From: Xanthostigma xanthostigma
Lineage: Eukaryota > Arthropoda > Insecta > Raphidioptera > Raphidiidae
NCBI GenBank assembly: GCA_963575645.1
Contig: OY754471.1
Location: forward strand, 34,356,401 to 34,420,400
Reading direction: 5' to 3'
DNA: 64,000 nt
How positions within the stretch are numbered: the stretch's first letter is position 1; each line of letters starts with the position of its first letter. This document shows positions 46,936-57,692 of the stretch, in pieces. The translations under genes were made by a program, and so were the position numbers. The notes beneath the pieces were generated by a model. That model was not told the DNA's origin. It saw only the letters and a list, made by a program, of their open reading frames with translations, and made no database searches.

Positions 46936-47240
46936 CTAATGTAAAGACCGCTGCACACGAGGCTGGATTTGCTGCTAGATTTGACTGCTAGTTCTCTAGT
47001 GCTGGTTTTCTTGATTTTTGTGCTCGCTTCACACGAGACGCCTTTTCAAGCTTATTTTATTCAAATATAAACACAGAGCAAAACGTGACTTATCCATAGT
47101 CTGACTCTGAGCAGAATGACGCCATGTTAGTTTCTGGGCGCTTGTTCAAGTCGCCCACGTGACAAGATACTGTTTCCTGATTGGTTCTTGCTCAGAGCAA
47201 GCAGAGGACCTAGCAAGAGAAATAGCTCCTGTTCTAATTT
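46936..47240 (+). repeat. Dispersed repeat family B, copy 1
   Basis: CTGCTAGATTTGACTGCTAG, GCTCGCTTCACACGAGACG, AATATAAACACAGAGCAAAA, ATGACGCCATGTTAGTT and TTCCTGATTGGTTCTTGCTC. Other copies: 62765-63122 (inverted) and 63716-64000. Non-coding; probably a non-autonomous DNA transposon. Confidence 0.75.
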
Positions 47241-48404
47241 TAAAATCTATCTTGTGGACAAGCAGGCGCGCCCGCAGTGACATTAAAGACATTAAATCGA
47301 TTCAGTGGTTTCGGAGATTAGCGCGGACGAACATCGACACACGAGATTTTTTTATACCTATAGAGGTGATTTTTTTAAGTTGATTCTTTCTAGTAACTTT
47401 TTTATCAAAACTCAACAATGAAAGAGAAACGAACTTTCAAAGCTTTATTAAATTTTATCAAATTTTGATGTCGATCCTGGCGTTATGTTATATCACTATG
47501 GAAATATGTTATGTCATTATCAAGTATTCACAGAAATTAATAAGGGTTATCTGTACCTAGTTTCATAATTATACTCTAACTATTATGAATTTACTTTTTT
47601 TTTATTTTTGTGTACAATAATGCATCATAAATGCATAGAGATGGCTTGATTTATTAATGGAGGATTCACAACAATTTTAATATTCTTTAAGGGGTCTGCA
47701 GGAGAAAAAGTTTAGGAAACACTGGTGTATGATCTAATATACTCAAACACCCCCGAACCCTCCACCGTGTTTCTATTCCCTCCACATGTAATCAATTTCC
47801 GTCTTCCTGCAAATATTTTTAGTATATTGAGTCTATACAAATTTTGTTGGGAATATTTTCAGGTGAAGACTAAACAGGTGAAACTAGTTTATTATAGTGG
47901 CGGGCTTTAATTCAACAAACTAGTTAAATTAACTGCCAATCGTTTGTCAAGGATACAACTTTTTCTGTTTCTAGAATTAACTAGTTGATGATTCAACTAC
48001 TTTATCTGACATTAACAAACCGCAAATGACTCCTTCAACCAATAGATCTATTAATTATGCATTCAACGAACCAACAAAAATCAATACCATACACGAACCA
48101 CAGCAATAGTTATTAATCCAATTTTATCTGGTTCAATCCAGGCTCGAAGGAAAAACTGTTTATCCATACAAACAAACGACTAGCAACCTGATGTGTTGAA
48201 TATTTAAAACCAACGAAACACAGACAGTTTTTTGTGACAGTCCCGTCTAGCGCTCTTTGTAGTTAATGTAAAGTAATTAACGAAATCAAATAGTTGACGT
48301 GCCAAAGTTAAATGTTTCATTTTATTGACGCTAAAATCGCCAACGAACCTCCAGTAGTTTGTTATCGAAAAGTCCTCTAACGCTGTTGTAATAATAGTTA
48401 TATA
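47241..48404. other. Unassigned, with LINE-tail-like segment and AACTAGTT-rich stretch
   Basis: ATCGATTCAGTGGTTTCGGA followed by GCGCGGACGAACATCGACAC (47296-47342) looks like an RTE-type tail. 47870-48130 is rich in AACTAGTT/CAACTAG words like those at 3840-3940, suggesting one old repeat family. No gene. Confidence 0.45.
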
Positions 48405-48408
48405 ATAT

Positions 48409-48850
48409 TGTTTCGCACGCCACTGACAGTGCGCGCATTAGTAGAAGCAGGTTGAAGAGTTTTTGTAGAAGCATGTGGAGACGGGTTTCGAACATTCGAG
48501 AAAAAGCTGGAATGTGTACTCCACTCACATAAATATAGCCGCGCGACTGTGTACAGGTCAGACACAGTTAAGACAGCCGTGTTAACAATTGTTCGGTTGC
48601 CAGACATAAATCATTGAGTTCGGATATAAATTTCTAGAGCGCTTAGATAAATATTTCTTGTATATATTTCTGTGTACCTAGTGACTTTGTATTATTTTTA
48701 TTACTTAGAAGCTGTTTTGTTTGTTACATTAGTTCTATTGCATTTCCATTATACAAGAGAATATACGTACTTTTATTTTATTTGTTTTGTTAACATTTTT
48801 ATTGTTGTAAATAAATATTTACCACCACATCGAAGAACAGTTATGTTACA
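48409..48850 (+). mobile_element. Solo LTR candidate 1
   Basis: 442 bp, TGTTTCGCACG...GTTATGTTACA, flanked by ATAT (48405-48408 and 48851-48854). Its last 90 bp closely resemble the end of solo LTR 2 (TTTGTTAAC.TTTTA.TATTG.AAATAAATATTT.CCACCAC). AATAAATATTT may be the polyadenylation signal. The TGTT...TACA ends suggest a BEL/Pao-type family; no internal region is present. Confidence 0.65.
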
Positions 48851-50000
48851 ATATATAAACTTGTTACCTATAGTTACTCGGAATAACTTACTCGTAACAT
48901 AAATCGGGAATGGAACGATTACGAACTGAAAATAGATTGATACGGATTTTACAATACAATAAACTGTGTAAATTTCATGGCGCCGAGACTCACCACTGAC
49001 GAGGTTTTGGGTGACGGATTTTCTATTCTATAGTTAATATGTATTTTACATGGAAATAAAACTCTTACCAAAAATAATTTCCTTTTAAATGCAGTTTAAT
49101 CGAATATTCAAAGCGGAAGTTTTACCGACATTAAAAAAAATGTAATTTTATTAGCTCTGATTTTTTGACGCTTTACCTTTCGTTTATTACAAAAATAAAA
49201 ATTATCTGTTGCTGATTTAAATTTTACGTAATTTAAACGGTCTTTCCTGTCGAAATATATATATTTTAAGGCTTCCGGGACCATAACCCTATCCGCTGTT
49301 ACTAGATTTCTTTTATGCAGTATAATAAAATTATTGTATATTATTTTTGTTTTGATTTACCTAATGCGTTAATGATTACACTGCAGAATTCTAATTACAC
49401 CGTTTGTCAACATTTGCAACGATAAAAAATAAGATATTAAAATAGAATTTAAATGAAATTCGTAACAATTATTATTATTTTATTCAACATATTTGTTAAC
49501 GTAAGTTTGTAACATGAATATCATTTACTTCAACATATTTATTAATTTTAGTTTTTTTTTTTATATGAAAACTACTTCCAAGTTCATACGCTCCGCTGCC
49601 ATCTTGCCTCTGTTTCTCTACATGACCACCAGAGTACACCAGTGGCGGCGTGGCTTTTTAAGACGTGGTGTTACAAATTCAAATTACAAATAATTATAAA
49701 AACAAAATATAAGTAATTTTATGTTGTTTAAATAGTTTTGAAACAAATAAAGCAAAACAGTAAAATCAGAAAAAATTGTAATTAGAGCACGCTTCCCAGT
49801 TTGTGCACTTTTGTTCTACAGTCCGCTTAAGACCATACCCGTCGCCTGAAAAAATTACAGTTGTCTTCGCTGTCAAGAGCGTACGCAGAATTTTGTTCGG
49901 GGGGGGGGGGGTGCAAGAGCATGGGAGTAACTCAGTAAACATGAAACATTTGGTTATCATACTGCAATTAAGTCACAGCCAATAGTTCAAGAGATAAATA
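48851..50000. other. Unassigned AT-rich DNA
   Basis: A G13 run at about 49899-49911 is the only notable feature. No gene supported. Confidence 0.35.
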
Positions 50001-50074
50001 ATACAGAAGTTCAATTAATACAAATTACAAATAATAATAATTTATACTTATTTGTATTAATTGAACTTCTGTAT
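50001..50074. repeat. Perfect 25-bp inverted repeat with 24-bp loop
   Basis: 50001-50025 (ATACAGAAGTTCAATTAATA...) is exactly complementary to 50050-50074. Confidence 0.88.
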
Positions 50075-50161
50075 AATTTATTAAAAAAACAACGTTTGTA
50101 GCATGTGGACGTTGTAATCCGTTGCTGTATTATATACAACGAATTTTGATTTTATTATATT

Positions 50162-50721
50162 ACTAGCGGCCTTGTACGTGCTTCGCTACGTATAAAGTGA
50201 AATAATAAAACAATTTAATTGGAACATCTATCTATCTATTTTATTAATTGCTAGCTATTTTAAAATATACATGGGCGTGTATATGTGTGTATGTCGAGCA
50301 CTCCGGCTGCGCCGTCGTGCTCGAAAAAAAATAGCGTAAAGTATTCGTGGATAACTGGTCTTTAAAACACTTGCTCTATTTTGAGCACTCCGGCTGCGCC
50401 GTCGTGCTCGAAAAAAAAAGCATTTGTTTTAAACGATATTCAGTTTTTTTACATCCTCGATCTAGATATATGGTTGTTAAGTTCGTTGCGCCATCTATTG
50501 AATATTCACTCAATCCAGCCAACAGATAATTATGACTGTCAAGGAATAGACAAATAATTTGCAATAAAATAATATTGCCAATATAAATTGAAATGTAAGC
50601 TATCCTATCTTTCAAGTTGGGTCGAATTGCACACGATGTGCAAATCAAATTTAAAATCGGTTCAGTAGTTTAGGAGTTCATCGCGGACAAACATGTGACA
50701 CGTAATTTTTATATATAAAGA
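50162..50721 (+). repeat. RTE-type dispersed repeat, copy 1
   Basis: Begins CTAGCGGCCTTGTACGTGCT; contains GAGCACTCCGGCTGCGCCGT twice (about 50298 and 50382); ends with ATCGGTTCAGTAGTTTAGGA and a tail AATTTTTATATATAAAGATG. Copy 2 is at 52379-52730. Confidence 0.7.
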
Positions 50722-50965
50722 TGTAGATATATTGAACATATAGAGGCAAAAATAGAGTGCATATAGATTGCAGGAAAACGTAAGAAATTTCGTGACGGCA
50801 AATTAAAAGTTGCCCTTTCAAAAAATTCTCAAAATGCGCCTAAACAAGTTTTACTTCAAAAAGTATAAAAAAACACATTGAATGCACAAAACACGATTAA
50901 TTGAAGATAAACACGTGTGCGAAAAACGAAATGACTATAACATTTGAGCGCTTGCGTAAAACTAA

Positions 50966-51316
50966 ACTATTATACAGCTACTAACGAAGATCTTAAAGTT
51001 TAATTTAATTAAGTATAGAAGCTTAATAAACAGTTCACTATACAAGAGCAACGAGAAATGGCAGTTCACGATATTCTGTGATTTTATAGTCCATAAACTG
51101 TTTGTTAAAGGGAAGAATTTCGTCGCAAAGACTCCGTTTACTTTTCCTGGAGCTATAAGAGGGGAATTTATACAGTATAATAGAATAAGATCTGAAAGTT
51201 CTGTCATCGATAATATTGTTGCCGAGATGAGATTTTTTTCGTCTCGTTTCGATGAGAAATGTACAGACGAAATTAAAAACGTTAGTTTAGAAATGATGAG
51301 AAACGAGTTTCTATAA
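50966..51316 (+). pseudogene. Open fragment with coding-like composition, unrecognised
   Basis: About 116 codons are open from just after a TAA to the stop at 51314. The second half reads like protein: FCDFIVHKLFVKGKNFVAK, TPFTFPGAIRGEFIQYNRIR, VIDNIVAEMRFFSSRFDEK. There is no early ATG. It may be the remnant of a transposon ORF (the GEFIQYNRIR..S...D pattern faintly recalls Penelope-type RT) or of a host gene. I cannot decide. Confidence 0.35.
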
Positions 51317-51835
51317 ATCTCAACAAAATTGTGGAATGTCGAAGTTAATACAAAATTATTCTGATTTATACAACAATAGTTTATTTGTTCTTCAGGTAGC
51401 TATTCCTCCGAATAAATAGCGATAATTCAGTTCACCAAACATAATCACGTTTACTGCAGGTACAAATCTATTTTGTCTTACTTCCAGGGTATAAATATTT
51501 ATTCGCATGATAAAATAATAACGGCCGCCACATAGATCATAGTACCTAACCTACAAACGTGAAGTATTATATATACAGTTTGCTCTTGTGAATTTATTTG
51601 TGATTGTATAGTTGTAAAACATAAAGTTGGTGGAAGTTTTGTGTACAATCGGGTTAGGATAAAATATTTTTATTTTGTGAAACTTTTTTTGACGTTTACA
51701 CTAACGCTATCGGTCGGAATTTTGGGTGAACGCCAAAATATTCAACAAAAAGAGCAAGGAGTATAGTTCAATGTATATTTGTCCTTTAACTAACTTTTCT
51801 ACATGATATTATTTTGTTCCAAGATAACTTCTATC
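51317..51835. other. Unassigned AT-rich DNA
   Basis: Nothing recognised. Confidence 0.35.
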
Positions 51836-51837
51836 TT

Positions 51838-51996
51838 TAATAGTGTTCGGTCAACAAATGGACACAAAACCGTCACCCGCATGCACAGTACCTAGCTACA
51901 ATAAAACCGTTTGTATCGGTTTTTTAACACGTTTTAGTTACCTGCGCATGACGGTGACAGTTTCGTGTCCGTTTGCTGGCTGCTTGGAACATACCT
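51838..51996. repeat. Short foldback MITE, with a related half copy at 59428-59523
   Basis: GTTCGGTCAACAAATGGACA and ACCGTCACCCGCATGC pair with GCGCATGACGGTGACAGTTT and GTGTCCGTTTGCTGGCTG. The later copy carries TGTTTGTATCGGTTTTGGAAC and GCGCATGACGGTGACGGTTC. Confidence 0.7.
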
Positions 51997-52378
51997 GATA
52001 ATGCACTGACTAAATGTTGTGTGCGAAGGTGATTGAGTACACATTTCCGTTAAATATTATGCAGCAAAATTAAACGCTTGCAACCATTTTCAACTTACAA
52101 CAGAATTCCGGTAATCCGACATAAATCGTTGGAGTAGTCAGATATATATGTAAATGTCAAATAAATAACGGATGTCGAATATAACTGAGTGGCAGATAAT
52201 CATGACTAGACTGTACTTTTAATCTAAATATTATGTAAATATGAATCAAAGTTTAATTAGTAATATGTTACCGATTTTGCAAATATTGTTTAATTAAATA
52301 ACATTTTAAACATTCCCAGTTAATTTTGTTTTTACGTCGAACGGAACCATAAAAAATGTAATAAGTATATAAATCAAC

Positions 52379-52730
52379 TAGCGGCCTTGTACGTGCTTCG
52401 CTACGTATAAAGTGAAATAATAAAACAATTTAATTGGAACATCTATCTATCTATTTTATTTATTTTAAAATATACATGGACGTATATGTGTGTATGTCGA
52501 GCACTCCGGCTGCGCCGTCGTGCCCGGTGCAAAAGAACGAATGGGGAAGGAAGAAAAAAAATTTAGGGGTGGACTACCCCTAACATTTAGGGGGATGAAA
52601 AATAGATGTTGGCTGATTCTCATAGATACCGGATAAACACAAAAAATTTCATCAAAATCGGTCAAGCCGTTTCGGAGGAGTATGGCAACGAAAACTGTGA
52701 CACGAGAATTTTATATATTAGATTTTATAA
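52379..52730 (+). repeat. RTE-type dispersed repeat, copy 2
   Basis: The same start as at 50162; contains GAGCACTCCGGCTGCGCCGT, then CATCAAAATCGGTCAAGCCG and TTTCGGAGGAGTATGGCAAC, a widely recurring RTE tail in insects. Confidence 0.7.
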
Positions 52731-53759
52731 CATCATTCTAAATTCGCCGGAACAAATGTCGATTTTTATAATTAGACTGTAGATATTCTGCGCACTTAAA
52801 AATACTACCAAATTGGGATCCTTTATATGGACTACTCTATCTGGCGGCGAAACTTACAACTGAATCCAGGCGCGGTCGCAGCCTGAAATTTTGGAGGGGG
52901 TCACTCACTACACTAATAAAAAATAGGTATCTGGAATAAAATAAACATCACTGCACAAGACACAATTAGGGGATAGCTAAAAATTTCCTTTTATTATTTG
53001 GCAAATTTTTGAAATTTTTCAATTTGACCTTAGATTTGGGGGGGGGGGTCATGTCCCCTGTGACCCCCCCCCTTCGGACCGCGCCTGACTGAAACCTGGT
53101 AAACATGATTATGATTCGCACTGTAAATCAGTAGTGTTAATCGTGAGTTTTTTTATTATAATAATAAAAAACGTTGAATAAATTAATAAATGACTCATTA
53201 TGTAACATCCGAAGTTTTAAAACAAATAAAAGTTGGTCTGTATAGTACTTAAAAGGCTGTAATAGTACCACGTCATTTTAATATTTTACCAATATTAAGA
53301 CAAAGTATATCTACACTTTGTCTTAATATTGAAAACTTAATATTGTTGCAATTATTGTACAATTAACTATAACGACCTTTTGTTTAAATTATGGCACTTT
53401 TTCGATTTACGGCTTACAATGATTCGTTATAACGGCCAAAAAAAGTGCAAAAAGAAACAGAAAGCAAGGCGAGGCAGACAATGTTAAACCAATATTCGTT
53501 ATACGAATTTTCGCTTTACGGCAAATTTTTCCGGAACGTATCTAGGTCGTAAAGCGAGGTATATGTGAACAGTCAAACCGATGACAATAGAAAGTCTGAC
53601 TTAATACGAAACAATCCTGTTATAAATCGTACGTCGGTGTACATAGTCATTTCATAAAATGTCTAGACAGTTCACGAACGCTGTTATTGTGTATTTCAAA
53701 TATATTTTGGCAAAATATATATCAGCATTTTTACACAAACGGCCTCCTAACACAGCTCA
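52731..53759. other. Unassigned, with G/C homopolymer repeat and a small hairpin
   Basis: GGGGGGGGGG then TCATGTCCCCTGTGACCCCC at about 53038-53075 is part of a dispersed repeat ending GCGCCTGACTG. CAATATTAAGACAAAGT / ACTTTGTCTTAATATTG (53290-53328) forms a 17-bp hairpin. No gene. Confidence 0.4.
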
Positions 53760-53761
53760 TA

Positions 53762-55252
53762 TACAGGGTTTTTCATAAACATTGCGCCAAATTTATAGAG
53801 GTTATAGAAGGCATCAAAATAAGCAATTTTGGTCAATAAACCCCTGTCCGAAAATGTACCATTTTGGCTCTAAAGGAAATAAAAGATTTTTGGTTTCTTT
53901 TACACATCAACGGAGTTTGTATTTTGTTAAGTAGCGTATTTCAATCAAGAGCGCCTTGAAACAATTGACAAGATGTCAGTTGCATTAACAATTAAGTATA
54001 GTGAATTAATTTGTTATCGACATGGCCCAATTTTCTTATGCCGAACTCGCCGACATGCATTTTATTTACGGAAAAGCTGAGGGGAATGGAAGACGAGCCG
54101 AACGGTTGTATGCCGCGAGATTTCCAGCACGTCGCCATCCTGATCGTGGCATCTTTAGAAGATTCATCTTCGTCTTTGCGAAAGTGGCAGCTTAAAACGT
54201 CAAGGGGGTTCTGGTCAACCATTTTCAGTGCGCAGCGTAGAGTTTGAGGAAGAGGTGCTGCAACGTGTGGAGGAAAACCCGTATACCAGTGTTCGTGCTA
54301 TTGCTTACGCCATGGGGGCTGCAGCGCCCACTGTTTGGCGCGTTCTTCATGACCAACAACTTTACCCGTACCACCTGCAGAAGGTAAAAGCTATAGGCCA
54401 GGAAGATTACCCTCATCGACTACGATTCTCCCGTTGGTGGTTGCAGCAGAATTTGAGGCAACCTGACTTCGGCCGATACGTGTTATTTACGGATGAGGCT
54501 TGTTTTACGCGGGATGGTTTTTTCAATAGCCGTAATAGTCACATTTGGGATGATGAAAATCCCCATGCAATCGCGCTCAGACGAGATCAACACCAGTTCT
54601 CTGTAAATGTTTGGGCCGGCATTGTGGGAGAGAACATTATTGGGCCGTACCTGCTTCCACCACGCTTGAATGGACACATTTATGTTCAATTCTTAGAACA
54701 AATTCTTCCCGAGTTTTTGGAGGATGTTCCACTTAACATTCGGAGAGGTATGTGGTTTCAGCACGACGGGGCTCCGGCACATTTTTCTCTGGAAGCGAGG
54801 CAGTATTTGAACGAAGTCTTTCGCAACCGCTGGATTGGGCGCGGAGGCCCTGTACATTGGCCCGCAAGGTCTCCGGACCTCACCGCACTTGACTTTTTCC
54901 TCTGGGGCCATGTTAAAAGTTTGGTGTATGAGACACCCATTCCCAACGCTGAAGAACTGCTGGGTAGGGTGATGGCCGCTTGCGCACATGTTCAAGATAT
55001 GCCTGGGATATTTCACAGGGTTCGGACATCAATGAACAACCATGCCCAGCTGTGCATGGAGCAAAATGGACGCCATATTGAGCCGTTGATGTTGTAGTTT
55101 GCATTCATAAATTAATAGAACTTTAAATTTATCATTTAACCTACCGCCAAAACGGCACATTTCCGGACAGGGGTTTATTGACCAAAATTGCTTATTTTTC
55201 TGCCCTCTGAAACCTCTATAAGTTTGGCGCAATGTTTATGAAACACCCTGTA
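53762..55252 (+). mobile_element. Tc1/mariner-superfamily transposon (1,491 bp)
   Basis: Terminal inverted repeats of about 110 bp, imperfect, start TACAGGGTTTTTCATAAACA and end TGTTTATGAAACACCCTGTA, with TA duplications at 53760-53761 and 55253-55254. It includes GTCAATAAACCCCTGTCCGG and its complement as the inner part of the arms. It encodes a single transposase. Confidence 0.9.
54022..55097 (+). pseudogene. Tc1/mariner-type transposase with N-terminal DUF4817-like domain, one frameshift
   Basis: From the ATG at 54022 the first frame encodes a helix-turn-helix-like segment (AELADMHFIYGKAEGNGR then RLYAARFP) of the kind annotated DUF4817 in insects. It fails near 54160. The second frame, one base shifted, carries the rest: a second DNA-binding helix region (YTSVRAIAYAMGAAAPTVWR) and the DDE core with D in VLFTDEACF, D in WFQHDGAPAHF and D in SPDLTALDFFLWG. 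The spacing between the last two is 41, a DD41D type. It ends at 55097. One indel separates the two frames; otherwise it is uninterrupted, so decay is recent. There is no ATG at the start of the second frame. Confidence 0.88.
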
Positions 55253-55389
55253 TACGATACAAATCTATCTCAATTTGACCGTTCGAGATCAGTGAAAAAG
55301 GCGGTGGGTTATATCTTTCAAGAGAAACGGGCTTCATAAATATTAAAATGAAACAAGCTGTGAGTATGACCCAGAATGATCAATATTGA

Positions 55390-55750
55390 ATCTATACTAA
55401 TTTATAAAACTGAAGAGTTTGTTTGTTTGCTTGTTTGGTTGAACTCGCTAATCTCAGGAACTACTGGTTCGAATTGAAAACATTTTTTTTTTCTTGGATA
55501 GCCCATTTATCTAGGAAGGCTATACAATATCACGCTACGACCAATAGGAGCGGAGCATCAATGAAAAATTTTGCAAAATGTAACTCAAAATTTGTCCGTC
55601 CGACAAACACTTTTGAACGGTAACTCCGATCATCATGAAATTTGAACACAACATTCATCTCGGTAAACTAAGATGATGTGCGTACTCATTTCCCTCCCTC
55701 CTCATTCGTTCTTTTGCACCCGGGTGAAACCGGGCGGGACCGCTAGCATT
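55390..55750 (+). repeat. Dispersed insect repeat
   Basis: CTATACTAATTTATAAAACT, GTTTGTTTGCTTGTTTGGTT, GCTAATCTCAGGAACTACTG, CTACGACCAATAGGAGCGGA, ending AACCGGGCGGGACCGCTAGC. The motif order is common in insect genomes. Non-coding. Confidence 0.6.
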
Positions 55751-56765
55751 CAATATCTATGTATTTAACAATTTAGATCTGAGAAATCTTTATCATAAAA
55801 CATCGGAAATGCATTTTTGTTTAAACAGAAAAACAGCGGGACTGATTTTGGTAAAAAAAAAAACATATTGACATTAATACTCTTTGAGCGCCAGCGTCGG
55901 TCTGGCCTGGGAAACTACCGGGAGTTTTCCCGATGGGCCGCCGGTCCTCCGCGGGCCGGTTTAGTTCGATCCGGATTTTTTTCATCTTAGTTACACGGTC
56001 TCATAGAGGCGTTTGGAAATTTTCCCGGTAATTTTTTAGGTCCCAGACCGACTCTGCGTAGTTAATATAATTTTTTATTCTTGAGATTTCGTGTAAGAAA
56101 GAAATGGCCACGTACGTACATACACACAAATAATACTTCTATAACAAAGAGGTATATTTTTTGTAAGTTTGGACGTAATCTCCGAAACTACTCCTCCGAT
56201 TTAATTTTTTTTTAACCAATATTAAGAATGGACTTTCAGGATGGACATAGGCTATATATTATCGCGTTAAAATAAAAGCACTTTTCGTGGAGACTATAAT
56301 TTTGAAACGTAAGTCGAAGAAAAAACGTAGGCAATCTACAAATTCGGGCAAAGCTGGACCGGGTCGCTAGTGTCGAATAAAAGTTATACAAAGTTGCACG
56401 AACTGTCTACAGTTAGCCTGAAATGTCCATTTAGAACAGATGGTTGCGCGATAATATGCACTTACATTTACAAACCCTCGGCATTTCTGGCATTGTCATG
56501 TATTATTGCTTTTATGATGTATATGGTTACAAAAACAATAGAACATTTTAATTCAGGCCCACGTTATGTAGATTGTTACTGGGTGCCTATGTGATTACGA
56601 ATCAGATAGAGGAAATTTAAATTGTCAAACGTGTTACACTGTGCAATTCTTCGTTGAATCAATTTATTTTATTACACCCACTTTTATTGTAGGTGTAGGT
56701 ATTATGTACCTACATTTTATCTTTCGCGATAAACATGTTTTTAATGTTATGCTTATGTTGTAATA
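55751..56765. other. Unassigned, with a GC-rich repeat island
   Basis: 55888-55976 is unusually GC-rich (GGCCTGGGAAACTACCGGGA, GGGCCGCCGGTCCTCCGCGG) and looks like a SINE or short dispersed repeat. 56160-56370 resembles another RTE-type tail (ATCTCCGAAACTACTCCTCC, GCTGGACCGGGTCGCTAG). No gene. Confidence 0.4.
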
Positions 56766-56769
56766 GTAT

Positions 56770-57376
56770 TGTTACACGCTCCCGGTTGCGACGACAAAGG
56801 ATTTCGTGGAGCAACAATCGGCTCGTTATTCTCACAATGACACACAGATTGTTGTCTAATAACAACCGACTAGTCATTCTAACAATGATACACAGATTGT
56901 TGTCGGGCAACAACAATCGGCTTTTTGTTATAACAATATGCGTAGGTAAAAAGGGCTTTGCTGCCAAATTCCAAACAACAAGGAATGCAATAAAGGAAAG
57001 AACGATCCAGCGCATATATAAACCACGGGATAGCTCAGTGGAGGGCAGTCATACATGGTGTTTCATCGAGTAAACAATCGACAAAAATTGACAGTTATTA
57101 ACTGCTGAGATAAATAAATAAATGAATTGTATAAATAATCGTCTGTATATAGTTAATAAATAAGTGTGCTAATTAAATTTCGGTGTGTTCCTGTATTGTA
57201 AATATTTTGTGTACATAAATAGTGACTTTTTATTTTTATTTTACTAGTTAGAATTTGTTGTTTCGCTTCTGTTACGCTATAAAAAAGTACTTTTGTTTGT
57301 GTATTTAACTGTTTTGTTAACGTTTTACTATTGTAAATAAATATTTTTCACCACGAACTAGAACAGTTTTGTTACA
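56770..57376 (+). mobile_element. Solo LTR candidate 2
   Basis: 607 bp, TGTTACACGCTCCCGG...AGTTTTGTTACA, flanked by GTAT (56766-56769 and 57377-57380). A TATATAAACC box stands at about 57015 and GCTCAGTGGAGGGC about 15-20 nt later, then AATAAATAAATAAATG. The first part has an imperfect 51-bp direct duplication around ACACAGATTGTTGTC. The 3' end matches solo LTR 1. No internal coding region adjoins it. Confidence 0.7.
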
Positions 57377-57380
57377 GTAT

Positions 57381-57579
57381 TTTATTTCTTATTTTTAGCT
57401 TTAATATGTAAACCAGCTTATACCCGCGTGGAATCAGTGTGTACAATAGGGTATTTTGCACCATGTAAGAAAAAATCCTCACATATTCTTGATAGATTTT
57501 GTAAAAAGCAAACCAGAAATGTTCATTTCTATTCATAATAATGCAATATAAATTTTATAATCCAATTTTAAGAATTGTT
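57381..57579. other. Unassigned spacer
   Basis: Contains ACCAGCTTATACCCGCGTGG, another short repeat end. No gene. Confidence 0.35.
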
Positions 57580-57692
57580 AATAAGAATCGCAGGATTGTG
57601 GACAAAAAGTTCTTTATTCAGTGTACGACGTTTCGTCTATAAATTTAGACTTTTTTTTTCTTCTTTTTGTCCACAATCCTGCGATTCTTATT
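57580..57692. repeat. Perfect 30-bp inverted repeat with 53-bp loop
   Basis: 57580-57609 (AATAAGAATCGCAGGATTGT...) is exactly complementary to 57663-57692, and similarity continues a few bases outward. Short hairpin precursor or small MITE. Confidence 0.88.

Noticed and set aside
54011-54247. 78-codon + strand frame over the transposase N-terminus
   Set aside because: It is a shadow frame; the DUF4817-like residues are read from ATG 54022 in another frame.
56735-57073. 112-codon + strand frame with Leu-Leu-Ser repeats
   Set aside because: It lies in the duplicated block of a solo LTR; the opposite strand is equally open.
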